A stretch of 37,836 nt of DNA from JBNJEA01 sp051745395 (GCA_051745395.1 JBNJEA010000012.1:1-37836), one strand, 5' to 3'; shown: positions 24,917 to 34,028, counted from the first letter of the stretch. Notes: generated from the letters alone by a model not told the origin. Translations and numbers: made by a program.

Positions 24917-26581
24917 CTATGCGGCATTTTCCGCGGTATCGATGGTCGATTTATGCTTGAGGGCCGCCCGGATGAAGTCGGCAAACAGGGGATGCGCCGC
25001 CATGGGCCGGGATTTGAATTCCGGGTGGAACTGACAGCCGAGAAACCAGGAATGATCGGCCAGTTCGACGATTTCAACCAGATCGCCCCTGGGCGATGCC
25101 CCGCTGAACACGAGCCCGCCGGCCTCGAGCTGTTGCTTGTAGGCCATATTAAACTCATAGCGGTGGCGGTGGCGCTCGGAAATATTTTCGGCCCCATAGG
25201 CCCGGTAGGCCAGGGTCTTGTCCTGTATTCGGCACGGATAGGCGCCCAGCCGCATGGTGCCGCCCTTTTCGGAATTCACATCCCGGCGCTGCATGGTCTG
25301 GGTCCGTTCATCGAACCACTCGGTCATCAGGTAAATCACCGGAGCGGGGGTCTCGGGGTCGAATTCGGAACTGTGGGCATCGGCTATGCCGCTTTTGTTT
25401 CGCGCCACTTCAATTACCGCCAATTGCATGCCCAGGCAGATCCCGAAATACGGGATGTTGTTTTGCCGGGCATGGCCAATGGCCAAAATCTTGCCTTCCA
25501 CCCCCCTGGCCCCGAAGCCGCCTGGCACCAGTACACCGTTGGCTTCGGAGAGAATCGATTCGCAGTTTTCGGCGCTCAATGTCCCCGAATCAATAAATTG
25601 CAGCTCTACCCGGGTATCATTGGCAATACCGCCATGGTAAAGGGCTTCATTTAAACTTTTATAGGATTCCGTCAGATCCGTGTATTTGCCGACCACGGCA
25701 ATAGTTACAGTGTGGGAAGGGGCTTTGTAGCGCTCCACCACTTGCTGCCACTGCTCCAGCCGGGGAGAGCCGGTCCAGATATTGAGCTGTTCCAAAAGCT
25801 TGGCATCCAGACCTTCCTTATTGAATATAAGCGGCACTTCATAGATGCAGTCCACATCCTTGGCCGTAATGACCGCCTCCTGGCCGACATTGCAAAACAG
25901 GGCAATTTTGGCCTTCATATCCTGGGGCAGATACCGATCGGTGCGGCAGAGCAGAAGATCCGGCTGAATACCGATACTGCGCAACTCCTTGACGCTGTGC
26001 TGGGTAGGCTTGGTCTTCAACTCCCCGGCGGCGGCGATGTAGGGGATATAGGTGAGGTGAATATAGAGCACGTTTTCTTTTCCGGCATCAAACCGAAACT
26101 GCCGAATGGCTTCCAAAAACGGCAAGCCTTCGATATCGCCGATGGTGCCGCCGATTTCCACGATCACCACATCATAGGTGTCGGCCGTCTGCCAGATGGA
26201 GGTCTTGATTTCATCGGTGATATGGGGGATCACCTGAACGGTGCCCCCCAGGTAATCGCCCCGGCGCTCCTTGTTGATCACGGAATCATAAATTTTTCCC
26301 GTCGTGTAATTGTTGTCACGACCGAGCCGTACACTGACAAACCGCTCATAATGGCCCAAATCCAGGTCGGTTTCCGCGCCGTCGTCGGTGACAAAGACCT
26401 CGCCGTGCTGAAACGGGTTCATGGTGCCGGGATCGACGTTGATATAAGGGTCGAGCTTTAACAGCGTCACGTTTAATCCGCGGCTTTCCAGCAAGGCACC
26501 GATGGCGGCCGAAGCCAGGCCCTTGCCCAGTGATGAAAGGACCCCGCCGGTAACAAAAATAAACTTCGGTTTCCCTGGCAT
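24917..26581 (-). CDS. pyrG: CTP synthase
   Basis: CTP synthase aminates UTP to CTP using glutamine and ATP. The 554-residue protein starts KFIFVTGGVLSSLGKGLASA (the P-loop-like dethiobiotin-synthetase fold) and contains KLDPYINVDPGTMNPFQHGE. The second half is a class I glutamine amidotransferase: the nucleophile Cys lies in FGICLGMQLAVIE and the His-Glu pair in QFHPEFKSRP. Length and both domains are complete. GGGAG precedes the ATG. It lies 139 bp after the LolA-like gene. Confidence 0.98.
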   Translation of the reverse strand: MPGKPKFIFVTGGVLSSLGKGLASAAIGALLESRGLNVTLLKLDPYINVDPGTMNPFQHGEVFVTDDGAETDLDLGHYERFVSVRLGRDNNYTTGKIYDSVINKERRGDYLGGTVQVIPHITDEIKTSIWQTADTYDVVIVEIGGTIGDIEGLPFLEAIRQFRFDAGKENVLYIHLTYIPYIAAAGELKTKPTQHSVKELRSIGIQPDLLLCRTDRYLPQDMKAKIALFCNVGQEAVITAKDVDCIYEVPLIFNKEGLDAKLLEQLNIWTGSPRLEQWQQVVERYKAPSHTVTIAVVGKYTDLTESYKSLNEALYHGGIANDTRVELQFIDSGTLSAENCESILSEANGVLVPGGFGARGVEGKILAIGHARQNNIPYFGICLGMQLAVIEVARNKSGIADAHSSEFDPETPAPVIYLMTEWFDERTQTMQRRDVNSEKGGTMRLGAYPCRIQDKTLAYRAYGAENISERHRHRYEFNMAYKQQLEAGGLVFSGASPRGDLVEIVELADHSWFLGCQFHPEFKSRPMAAHPLFADFIRAALKHKSTIDTAENAA

Positions 26582-26720
26582 ACTGCTCCCTCTGCGTGGT
26601 GGATAATCGTTTTATATGACCCCATACACGAATCACCGGCCGTATTTCAACCGAAATAATAGGCCGAGCCCGGATGACGGCGGGTGCGGCGCCCGCGTCC
26701 GAAGAGCCTTCATAGCGGCA

Positions 26721-27656
26721 TTATTCATACAATTGTTTAAACTCTTCAATCTGCTGCTGGATATCATTGGTGGAGGAATCGTTTTGAGCCGGCTGACCGG
26801 TTTTGCCGTATCGTTGCTGCAGCGCCTCGATATCAAAGACTTCGGCGGCAATCTCGGGATTGATCTCGATGTCTTTTACAACAATCGCCTGTATCCGGCT
26901 TCCCTTTTCATAGAAAACGATCTTTTCCGGATACCGGGTTTTGCCGACGCGGCGCCATTTCGGAAACCGGATTTCGGCCCGAGGCGGGGCACCGCTTTGT
27001 TTTGGCGGCTTTACGACCCAGCGAACAGGGCGAAAACCTTCCTTTTCAACCCAGAGCTGCTGGGCCTGCAGGTCCGGATACTCGGCGCCGATGACGTAGC
27101 AGACGGTGTCTTCGAAACGGCCCAGACTCGACACGTCAACATCAATGCCGCCCTTTGCCAGTTTTCGGTTCAACCGCTGCCGATCGGGAAACAAAAACAG
27201 ATCCTTGTAACGCGTCATCCAGTCCCGGCCTGAAGAAACCACGTTGCCGTCAATAACCGTTATCGCCTCCTCATTATTGACGGCATGGATCCGCTGCAAC
27301 TGCTCGGTTTGAATATCGGATCGAAACTGACCGGGCAGGCGATAGGAAACCGTCTGCTGAAAGGAAACCGCTTCTGTTTCGGAATTGTCAGATGTTTCGG
27401 ATTCTGTATTGTCAGATGTTTCGGTCCGGTCGTGCAGTTTCAGGCGCTGCTGCACCCGGAGCTGTCGGGGCGGGTTTACGTGCTCGAGCATCAACTCGGT
27501 GATAAACCGGCCGGGCAAAACGTAGCCGAACGCGCAAAGCGGCGACAAGACCATGGCAATCCCGAGCAACGCTGAAACCAGCGCTATCGGCCACCGGGAG
27601 CGCACGCAAACGACTGCTGCCTGTAAAACGGAAAACAAATAACCGGCTGCCGGCAT
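26721..27656 (-). CDS. Exported LolA-like protein
   Basis: A 311-residue protein with an N-terminal hydrophobic segment (about residues 23-43, WPIALVSALLGIAMVLSPLC), so exported or anchored. The mature part looks like the LolA/LolB-like beta fold that carries lipoproteins or lipids: a start such as RFITELMLEHVN, then strands around FQQTVSYRLPGQFRSDI, LWVEKEGFRPVRWVV, and KIVFYEKGSRIQAIVVKDIEIN. A low-complexity insert of two 8-residue units (ETSDNTES, ETSDNSET) interrupts the first strands. I infer the fold from pattern only, and the function is unknown. It lies between eno (43 bp) and pyrG. Confidence 0.65.
   Translation of the reverse strand: MPAAGYLFSVLQAAVVCVRSRWPIALVSALLGIAMVLSPLCAFGYVLPGRFITELMLEHVNPPRQLRVQQRLKLHDRTETSDNTESETSDNSETEAVSFQQTVSYRLPGQFRSDIQTEQLQRIHAVNNEEAITVIDGNVVSSGRDWMTRYKDLFLFPDRQRLNRKLAKGGIDVDVSSLGRFEDTVCYVIGAEYPDLQAQQLWVEKEGFRPVRWVVKPPKQSGAPPRAEIRFPKWRRVGKTRYPEKIVFYEKGSRIQAIVVKDIEINPEIAAEVFDIEALQQRYGKTGQPAQNDSSTNDIQQQIEEFKQLYE
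27372..27424. repeat. 24-bp tandem repeat inside the LolA-like gene
   Basis: TTGTCAGATGTTTCGG recurs at a period of 24 bp (from 27385 and from 27409), encoding the acidic ETSDN-type units. Being a multiple of three, it keeps frame and can vary in copy number. Confidence 0.7.
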
Positions 27657-27699
27657 GGTACAAATTGTCCTTATGATGCGATGTTGAAAAAATCGGATT

Positions 27700-28974
27700 T
27701 TATACCAGAAAGATGTTCTGCGACATCTGGGCGCTGGCGCCGAGTTCTTCTTCGATGCGGATCAGCTGGTTGTACTTGGCGACGCGGTCGCTTCGCGACA
27801 TGGAACCCGTTTTGATCTGTCCACCGGAGACCCCGACGACCAAATCCGAAATAAAATGATCTTCGGTCTCCCCCGAACGATGGGAAATCACCGTAGTATA
27901 ACCGACCAGCTTGGCCATTTCAATGCATTCCAGGGTTTCGGTGACCGTGCCGATCTGGTTTAGTTTCACGAGAATCGAATTGGCCATCCCGGCTTCAATG
28001 CCCTTGGCAAAAATATCGGGATTGGTCACAAAAACGTCGTCACCCACGAGCTGGACCAACCGGCCCAGCTTATCGGTCATCACCGGCCAGTTGTCCCAGT
28101 CCTGCTCGGCTAAGCCATCTTCGATGGAAAAAATGGGATAGCGGTTGATTAACTCGGCATAGTAGTCGATCATCTCTTCAGGCGAAAGCGCCCGGTTTTC
28201 CGATTGCAGCACGTACTTGCCGTCCTTGTAGAATTCATTGGCAGCCGCATCCAGCGCCAGGCCGATATCGGATCCCGGCCGGTAGCCGGCCTTTTCAATG
28301 GCATCGATAATCAATTGCAGTGCGGCCTCGTTGGACTGCAAATCCGGCGCAAAACCGCCTTCATCGCCCACGGCGGTCACCATCTGCTTGTCTTTTAACA
28401 GCGACTTCAAACTCTGAAACGTTTCGGCCCCCATCCGCACGGCCTGGGCAAAGGTCTTGGCGCCCACGGGAATGATCATGAATTCCTGCAAATCCAGGTT
28501 ATTGGCCGCATGCGCGCCGCCGTTGACGATATTCATCATGGGCAGCGGCAGAAACCGGGAATTTATCCCCCCGAAATACCGATACAGGGGAAGCGCGTAC
28601 GCATTGGCCGCTGCCCGGGCGGCTGCCATGGAAACGCCTAAAATGGCGTTGGCCCCGAGCTTGGCCTTATTGGGGGTGCCGTCGAGTTCGATCAGGGTGG
28701 AATCGAGTGTAAATTGATCGGCGGCATCCAGACCGGCGATCTCCTGGGAAATGATGCTGTTGACGTTATCCACGGCACGGGTGACCCCTTTTCCGCCAAA
28801 CCGGGTCGGTTCATCATCTCGCAACTCCAGGGCTTCCCGAGCACCGGTGGACGCTCCCGACGGTACGGCCGCCCTTCCCGTCGCCCCGCTTGCCAGCCAT
28901 ATATCGACCTCTATTGTCGGATTTCCCCTTGAATCCAGTATCTCCCGGCCTTTCACATCAACGATCTCGGTCAT
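27700..28974 (-). CDS. eno: Enolase
   Basis: Enolase interconverts 2-phosphoglycerate and phosphoenolpyruvate. The 424-residue length fits the family. Motifs include DVKGREILDSRGNPTIEVD at the N terminus, the metal-binding FSIEDGLAEQDWDNW and LVKLNQIGTVTET, and the signature SHRSGETEDHFISDLVV. I chose the ATG at 28974 because GGAGG lies 6 bases upstream and it gives the normal N terminus; an open frame extends 23 codons farther without support. A strong promoter lies upstream. Confidence 0.98.
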   Translation of the reverse strand: MTEIVDVKGREILDSRGNPTIEVDIWLASGATGRAAVPSGASTGAREALELRDDEPTRFGGKGVTRAVDNVNSIISQEIAGLDAADQFTLDSTLIELDGTPNKAKLGANAILGVSMAAARAAANAYALPLYRYFGGINSRFLPLPMMNIVNGGAHAANNLDLQEFMIIPVGAKTFAQAVRMGAETFQSLKSLLKDKQMVTAVGDEGGFAPDLQSNEAALQLIIDAIEKAGYRPGSDIGLALDAAANEFYKDGKYVLQSENRALSPEEMIDYYAELINRYPIFSIEDGLAEQDWDNWPVMTDKLGRLVQLVGDDVFVTNPDIFAKGIEAGMANSILVKLNQIGTVTETLECIEMAKLVGYTTVISHRSGETEDHFISDLVVGVSGGQIKTGSMSRSDRVAKYNQLIRIEEELGASAQMSQNIFLV

Positions 28975-29055
28975 GACATCCTCCAGATAGGTTTGTTGAG
29001 GGAAAAATCTGCGCTGCGACGGCGAATGAAATCGCCTTGACACAAATAAAAAGAA

Positions 29056-29084
29056 TGATACGGTTTTGTATTTAAAGTGTCAAG
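29056..29084 (-). promoter_or_regulatory. Enolase promoter
   Basis: On the minus strand TTGACA (29084-29079) and TATCAT (29061-29056) are 17 bp apart, nearly consensus sigma-70, about 80 bp before the eno ATG. The intergenic region is divergent with the winged-helix gene. Confidence 0.7.
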
Positions 29085-29141
29085 AAAGGATCGGCAAAGC
29101 CGGGCATTGAGACGATTACCGAAAAGGCTGGCAATCAAACC

Positions 29142-29558
29142 ATGAGCAATAAAACTCTTTATACGGACGCGCACCTCATTGTTTCCGCCATTCGGGTTTT
29201 GGAGCATCAGCACGCAGCGCCGCCCACCCTGGAGGCCATCAGCGAAATGCTGTCCATGGCGCTGGATGAAACCAATCGCTTATGCCGCAAGATCGAGACC
29301 CTCGGCATTATCGAAACCGTGACAAAGGCCGGGGAGACCCGCCTGTTTGTTGCCGATCATCTGGCCATCGAAAATATTGAAACCGGCAATGAAAAATCCG
29401 ACGGCACCCTTTCCGCGGAACTGGCCGAGTTTCAAAAAGCAAAAGACGCCCAAAAAAAGAAAATCGAAAATATCCGGGCCCAGCAGAAAAAAAAGCGCGA
29501 AGCACTCAGACAGGAGCTGGATCGAAAACTCAAGGGCGGCCTGAAAGACGACGAGTAA
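29142..29558 (+). CDS. Unknown protein with winged-helix-like and coiled-coil parts
   Basis: A 138-residue soluble protein that I cannot name. Residues 5-75 have the helix pattern of a winged-helix DNA-binding domain (LIVSAIRVLEHQ, then TLEAISEMLSMALDETNRLCRKIETLGII, then a beta wing with TRLFVADH). Residues 88-135 are a highly charged helix rich in Lys, Glu and Gln that should form a coiled coil. It is divergent from eno. No strong Shine-Dalgarno precedes the ATG. It could be a regulator, but nothing shows a target. Confidence 0.7.
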   Translation: MSNKTLYTDAHLIVSAIRVLEHQHAAPPTLEAISEMLSMALDETNRLCRKIETLGIIETVTKAGETRLFVADHLAIENIETGNEKSDGTLSAELAEFQKAKDAQKKKIENIRAQQKKKREALRQELDRKLKGGLKDDE

Positions 29559-29583
29559 AAAACACCCCGTCCGGTTCAAGGGT

Positions 29584-31431
29584 TCAAGCAAGTGAGGCGG
29601 CGACTTCCTCCAGAAAACGGCTTTTGGGATTGAACTGGCCTTTACGGTAATCCGCAGTGGTGAGAAAGAGGTATTTTTCCGCCCGGGTCATGGCCACATA
29701 CATCAACCGCCGCTCCTCCTGGACCTCGCTTTCCGACTCCCGGGACTTCCAGTGCGGCAGCAGGTTCTCTTCGCAGCCGGCCACGAACACCACGTGATAT
29801 TCCAGCCCCTTGCTGGCATGAATGGTCGACAGGTTCACCCCCCGATCCGCATCCGGCTCTTCTTCGGCCTTGTCCTCCCGGATCAGTGCGGCTTCCTCCA
29901 GATAATCAAGCAGGCTGTCGTACTGGGAAGCGGCAAATATCAACTGATCAATGTTTTCCATCCGGGCGGTGAAATCGTTTGCGGTTTTGGCCTGCTGCTG
30001 CAGGTGATTTTCGTAATGGAGCCGGTCCAGGACGGTCCGGATGGCCGCCTCGGGGGGCTTGTCCGCAATGTCGTCGATCAGCGCGATCAATTCGGTAAGC
30101 CCGTCGTGGATTTTCGGCTTGAGCAGCTTTTGCGAAACCGCGCGCCGCACCGCGCCCTGAAGCCCCATGCCGTCGGCACGGTAGCCGTTTAGCTTTTCGA
30201 TCATTTTCGGACCGATACCGCGCTTCGGCGTGTTTAAAACCCGCTCAAACGCCGCATCGTCTTTATCAAACACCGCCACGGTCAAATAACAGTTGATATC
30301 CAGAATTTCCTTTCGATCAAAAAACCCGCGGTCGCCCAGCATGCGGTACGGCAGCCGGGCCGTGCGGAAAGACTTTTCAAACGGCATCGAACAGAACTTG
30401 GTCCGGTACAACACCCCCATGCGCTCATAGGCAATGCCCATCCGGTGCAAGGCCTTGATCTTGTCGGCGACCCATTCGGCTTCTTCGCCGTCACTGAAAA
30501 ACGGATAAATTTCAATCAGACCGCCCTTTTCGCTGGAAAAGCAGGTCTTGTCCATGCGGTGCTTATTAAACCGGATCAATCCGTTGGCCGTGGAAACGAT
30601 TTCATCGGCCGAACGGAAATTTTGTTCCAGTCGAAAAATTTCGGCATTGGCGTAGGTGTTTTGAAACGAAAGGAAATGGCCCACATTGCTGCCCCGGAAA
30701 CCGTAAATGGCCTGCCAGTCATCGCCGACGCAAAACAGGTTGTCGTGGCCCAGCAGCAGCCGGGTCAATTCCTCCTGCAAATCATTGCTGTCCTGGTATT
30801 CGTCGACCAAAATGTAGGAGAACCGGTTTTGATAGGCTGATCGCACCTCTTGAAAATCGCGGAGCAGGTCCCGGGCCAGCAGCAAAATGTTGTCGAAATC
30901 CACGGCGTTTTTCTCAAAAAGCAGCCTTTCATACCGGGCATAAATATCGGCCAGCCGAAAGGGGCCAAGCTGTTTGCACCCGTCGAAATAGGTTTTGGGA
31001 TTGCCGGAATTTTTGGCATTCGAAATGCCGGCGCGGATTGCATAGGCGTATTTGCGATCGATATTTTGTTCGATCATAATCTCTTTGATCAGTTTCTGCT
31101 GCTGGTAGTCGGAATAAATCTGCAACGGGGTATCATAGCCGAGCAGATGGCAATGCTGCCGCAAAATCCGAAAACAGGCCGAGTGGTAGGTCCGCACCCA
31201 GGGAAACCGCTCGACGGCAAAGCCGGTCAGCGACACCAGCCGGCGCTTCATTTCATCTGCGGCCTTGTTGGTAAAGGTAATGGCAAGAAGCCGCTCCGGG
31301 GTATAGCCCAGCTGGATCAGATGGGCTATCTTTGCGGTAAGCGTCCGGGTTTTGCCGGAGCCGGCGCCGGCGACTACGAGTGCGGGGCCGATATGATCGA
31401 CAGCACGCTGCTGCTGTTGCGATAACTCCAT
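29584..31431 (-). CDS. UvrD/Rep-family ATP-dependent DNA helicase
   Basis: A superfamily 1A 3'-5' helicase, 615 residues. The motifs appear in order: Q-motif LSQQQQRAV, motif I AGAGSGKT, Ia ITFTNKAADEMKRRL, II LVDEYQDSN, III VGDDWQAIYGFRG, IV EQNFRSA, V STIHASKGLEYHVVFVAG and VI RRLMYVAMTRAE. It is shorter than UvrD/PcrA (about 720), lacking most of the C-terminal extension, and nearer Rep or the compact deltaproteobacterial forms. It probably acts in DNA repair or replication restart. It is convergent with the winged-helix gene, ending 25 bp from it. Confidence 0.93.
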   Translation of the reverse strand: MELSQQQQRAVDHIGPALVVAGAGSGKTRTLTAKIAHLIQLGYTPERLLAITFTNKAADEMKRRLVSLTGFAVERFPWVRTYHSACFRILRQHCHLLGYDTPLQIYSDYQQQKLIKEIMIEQNIDRKYAYAIRAGISNAKNSGNPKTYFDGCKQLGPFRLADIYARYERLLFEKNAVDFDNILLLARDLLRDFQEVRSAYQNRFSYILVDEYQDSNDLQEELTRLLLGHDNLFCVGDDWQAIYGFRGSNVGHFLSFQNTYANAEIFRLEQNFRSADEIVSTANGLIRFNKHRMDKTCFSSEKGGLIEIYPFFSDGEEAEWVADKIKALHRMGIAYERMGVLYRTKFCSMPFEKSFRTARLPYRMLGDRGFFDRKEILDINCYLTVAVFDKDDAAFERVLNTPKRGIGPKMIEKLNGYRADGMGLQGAVRRAVSQKLLKPKIHDGLTELIALIDDIADKPPEAAIRTVLDRLHYENHLQQQAKTANDFTARMENIDQLIFAASQYDSLLDYLEEAALIREDKAEEEPDADRGVNLSTIHASKGLEYHVVFVAGCEENLLPHWKSRESESEVQEERRLMYVAMTRAEKYLFLTTADYRKGQFNPKSRFLEEVAASLA

Positions 31432-31802
31432 ACGGTTTCCAATCTCCTGATATCGATTGATCCTTGGGTTTCTGAGAAAAAAGTTTTAACCTAATACAGC
31501 CCCGGCATCAGGTCAACCGCTACCAATGGCCCCGGAAAAATTTTCTTAGACCCAAACTGAGCTTTTCCGATTATTTAAAGATGTAGGAAGGAGATACCGT
31601 AACCCCAATCAAACAGATTCTGTGTAAAGCCCTATTTCGGGTGTTAAACACTGTTTTGTAGTATAAAAATACATTTTTTTCCTTGACATTCGTTTGCGCT
31701 TCGATAAAGTGTAACTATTCCGTTGACGTAAAGAGAACTATTGAAACCGGTTTGCTTTGTAAGGAGTCAAATCATTCGTTATCTGACCAAAAAGGGGGAG
31801 TT
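31432..31802. other. 371-bp intergenic region before the lipase gene
   Basis: This AT-rich gap separates the divergent helicase and lipase genes. The plus strand holds the lipase promoter at 31683-31710. A purine-rich AGGAAGGAGAT at about 31584-31594 looks like a ribosome site but no start codon with an open frame follows. A weak GTAT/ATAC stem followed by seven Ts lies at about 31661-31680. No gene is seen. Confidence 0.5.
31683..31710 (+). promoter_or_regulatory. Lipase-foldase promoter
   Basis: TTGACA (31683-31688) and TAAAGT (31705-31710) are 16 bp apart on the plus strand, about 93 bp before the lipase ATG. The -35 is perfect and the -10 is moderate. Confidence 0.5.
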
Positions 31803-32696
31803 ATGAAACGAATCAAATGTTTCGGTGTAGCGCTTGTTTTATTTTTCATTCTGCCGGCAATGGCCTTTGCCGGCGGAAGCTCGGACACATGTGACACCCG
31901 GTATCCCGTGGTTTTAGCCCACGGAATGGGGGCATCGGCTGAAATTTTAGGGATTGTGGATTACTGGTGGGGAATCAAAGACGCACTTGAAGAGGAAGGC
32001 TGCGACGTCTATGTCACCTCCGTCAACGGCATGGACAGCACGGAGAGCAAGGCGCAGGATTTTAAAAACCAGTTCCTGCACATCCTTACGGTTTCCGGTG
32101 CATCCAAGGCCAACATTATCGGTCATTCCCACGGCACCCTTTATACCCGGTATGCCATCTCCAACCTCGGCATCGGCGACCGAGTGGCCAGCCACACCAG
32201 TTTGGCCGGTCCGCACCGCGGAAGTGCCGTTGCCGATCTGATCATGTACGGCCTCGATGAAAACCTGAAAAACACCCTCGGCGATTCCCTTGACTTTATT
32301 TACGCCTTTGTTTTCGGCGACGATGATCCCAACAGCATCGAAAACGGCTATAACCTGTGCACAGACTATATGGCCGATACCTTTAACCCGAACACGCCCA
32401 ATGTTTCCGGCGTATATTATCAGAGCTGGGCGGCCAAGGCCAAGACCTCCTGCCCGAGTCTTGTACTGCAGCCCACTTGGTTGATCATGCTGACCCAGGA
32501 AGGCTCAAACGACGGCCTGGTTGGCGTGGACAGCGCCAAGTGGGGCAACTTCCGCGGCGTTAAGGATGCGGCCTGGTACAGCCCGGGATGCGACCACCTC
32601 AACATGGTGGGGCACCTGTTCGGCGCAACGCCCGGTTTTAGCGCACAGGATTTTTTGGTCGACATTGCCAGCGATCTCAAAAGCCGCGGCTATTAA
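31803..32696 (+). CDS. lip: Secreted triacylglycerol lipase, foldase-dependent type
   Basis: A 297-residue lipase of the Pseudomonas/Burkholderia alpha/beta-hydrolase subfamily. A signal peptide (residues 1-23, ending AFA) directs export. YPVVLAHGMGA carries the oxyanion-hole region, GHSHG at 107-111 holds nucleophile Ser109, NDGLVG holds the probable Asp237, and CDHLNMVGHLFG holds the probable His265. In the Pseudomonas enzyme the residue two after the His is a calcium-ligand Asp (from memory); here it is Asn267. I chose the ATG at 31803 because AAGGGGGAG precedes it and the signal peptide begins there. The foldase gene downstream confirms the subfamily. Confidence 0.92.
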   Translation: MKRIKCFGVALVLFFILPAMAFAGGSSDTCDTRYPVVLAHGMGASAEILGIVDYWWGIKDALEEEGCDVYVTSVNGMDSTESKAQDFKNQFLHILTVSGASKANIIGHSHGTLYTRYAISNLGIGDRVASHTSLAGPHRGSAVADLIMYGLDENLKNTLGDSLDFIYAFVFGDDDPNSIENGYNLCTDYMADTFNPNTPNVSGVYYQSWAAKAKTSCPSLVLQPTWLIMLTQEGSNDGLVGVDSAKWGNFRGVKDAAWYSPGCDHLNMVGHLFGATPGFSAQDFLVDIASDLKSRGY

Positions 32697-32771
32697 TCAA
32701 TTTCTCCCGCCGGCTCCGTTACTTGCGCCATGATTTTCCCGCCGGACTGGCGCATACGGAACCGAAAATTT

Positions 32772-32807
32772 GCAAAGGGCCCTCTGACATTTCAGGGGGC
32801 CCTTTGC
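32772..32807 (+). repeat. Perfect hairpin between lipase and foldase genes
   Basis: GCAAAGGGCCC (32772-32782) pairs perfectly with GGGCCCTTTGC (32797-32807), and the inner bases extend this to about 16 pairs (one G-T) around a 4-base loop. No T-run follows on the plus strand, so it does not look like a standard terminator. It may set the ratio of lipase to foldase mRNA or protect the lipase 3' end. Confidence 0.8.
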
Positions 32808-32906
32808 AGTTGATATGGACTGTGCGGTTGTTGCCGAAAAAACGGCGTTATGGAGATAACCCGTGAATTTCGGACGCAACCGGGTCGACAGGAGGCACGA
32901 TCCCGT

Positions 32907-34028
32907 ATGAAACCATGGCCAGTGAAAAAACGATTCATTTTTGCATCCACAGTATTTGCCCTGCTGATTGTATGTGGGTTTCTGCTCTACCCCTATGAAT
33001 CCGACCAGCCGGAATACATTTTTGACAAGCAGTATGACATCGATCTGTCCGATGTGGAAAAATCCAACTCCGCTCTCGCCCGCCGCAGCGAAAGCAACGA
33101 TACGGAAAAACAGAAACAGTTAAGCAGGAAAAATGATGCGGATGAGGATGTCGCTTCCGTTGATATGGAACAGATCTTTTCCGACGGGCTGATCAACGCC
33201 CATACCACCATCAAATATTTCAAGCACCTGGAGCACAAGTTTCGAAAATCCACCGGCCTTGGCGAACATCTCGAAAAAGTGAAGGAATTTTTGTTTTCCA
33301 ATTTTTCCGAAAAAGAGGCGCGGACCCTTTTTGACACCTACAAGCAACACCTCCAGTGCAAAATGGATCTCATGGAGGAATTCAAAAGCTTTACCGGCGC
33401 CCGGAACGCCGGGGAAGCCATTGCCACGTTAAAACGGATTCAATCCTACCGGCGCCAGCAGCTGGGCGAAGAACTGGCCGACAAGTTATACGGCGCCCAG
33501 GTCAAGGCCAAGGAATACGCCCTTCGCCGATCGGCAATCATCACGGATGAAACGCTTTACGGTGCGGAAAAGGAAAAACGGTTAAACCAATTAAACAAAG
33601 ACATGTGGGGCGATGAGGCCGCCGATGTAGACGAGCGCACCCGGCCGTATAACCGATACCAGGAAAAACTGAAAATTTACAGAAAAGACCTGGCGGAAAT
33701 GGACTCCGAAGCCAAAAAACAGGAAAAAATCAACTCGTTTCGCAAGCAATTCTTTGAACCGAAAACCGTGGAGCGGCTCAACGCCATTGATCGACGCATG
33801 GCCGAAAAAGAAACACGGGAACAAAAATACCAGCAAAAAGCCGAACAGATCCGTGACAATGCCGAGCTGGACAAAACGCAAAAAAAAGAAAAAATCCGAC
33901 AACTGCAACAAGAAACATTCGGCGAAGACGCCGAGGCCTTTCGGCGGCGGGAAGACATCCGGAAAAACCGGAAAGAATTTATCCGCGAAAACCAGGACAA
34001 TGCCCCGGTCGTCGACGACCTAAATTAA
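32907..34028 (+). CDS. lifO: Lipase chaperone (steric foldase, LifO/LipB family)
   Basis: A membrane-tethered periplasmic foldase that folds the lipase before secretion. From the chosen ATG the 373-residue protein has one N-terminal membrane helix (about residues 9-29), a variable charged linker, then a long all-helical domain. The C-terminal part, FFEPKTVERLNAIDRRMAEK followed by LDKTQKKEKIRQLQQETFG, matches Lif proteins well. The conserved RxxFDYxLSA motif expected at the start of the helical domain is not intact; the region reads TTIKYFKHLEHKFRKSTG. AGGAGG lies 11 bases before this ATG; a frame open from 32850 has no better site. Its end overlaps lnt by 9 bp, tail to tail. Confidence 0.85.
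   Translation: MKPWPVKKRFIFASTVFALLIVCGFLLYPYESDQPEYIFDKQYDIDLSDVEKSNSALARRSESNDTEKQKQLSRKNDADEDVASVDMEQIFSDGLINAHTTIKYFKHLEHKFRKSTGLGEHLEKVKEFLFSNFSEKEARTLFDTYKQHLQCKMDLMEEFKSFTGARNAGEAIATLKRIQSYRRQQLGEELADKLYGAQVKAKEYALRRSAIITDETLYGAEKEKRLNQLNKDMWGDEAADVDERTRPYNRYQEKLKIYRKDLAEMDSEAKKQEKINSFRKQFFEPKTVERLNAIDRRMAEKETREQKYQQKAEQIRDNAELDKTQKKEKIRQLQQETFGEDAEAFRRREDIRKNRKEFIRENQDNAPVVDDLN

Noticed and set aside
31584..31625. Purine-rich ribosome-site-like sequence upstream of the lipase gene
   Set aside because: No start codon follows at a proper distance; the nearest GTG is followed at once by a stop.
32772..32807. Rho-independent terminator after the lipase gene
   Set aside because: The stem is strong but is followed by AGTTGATATGG rather than a T-run on the plus strand.
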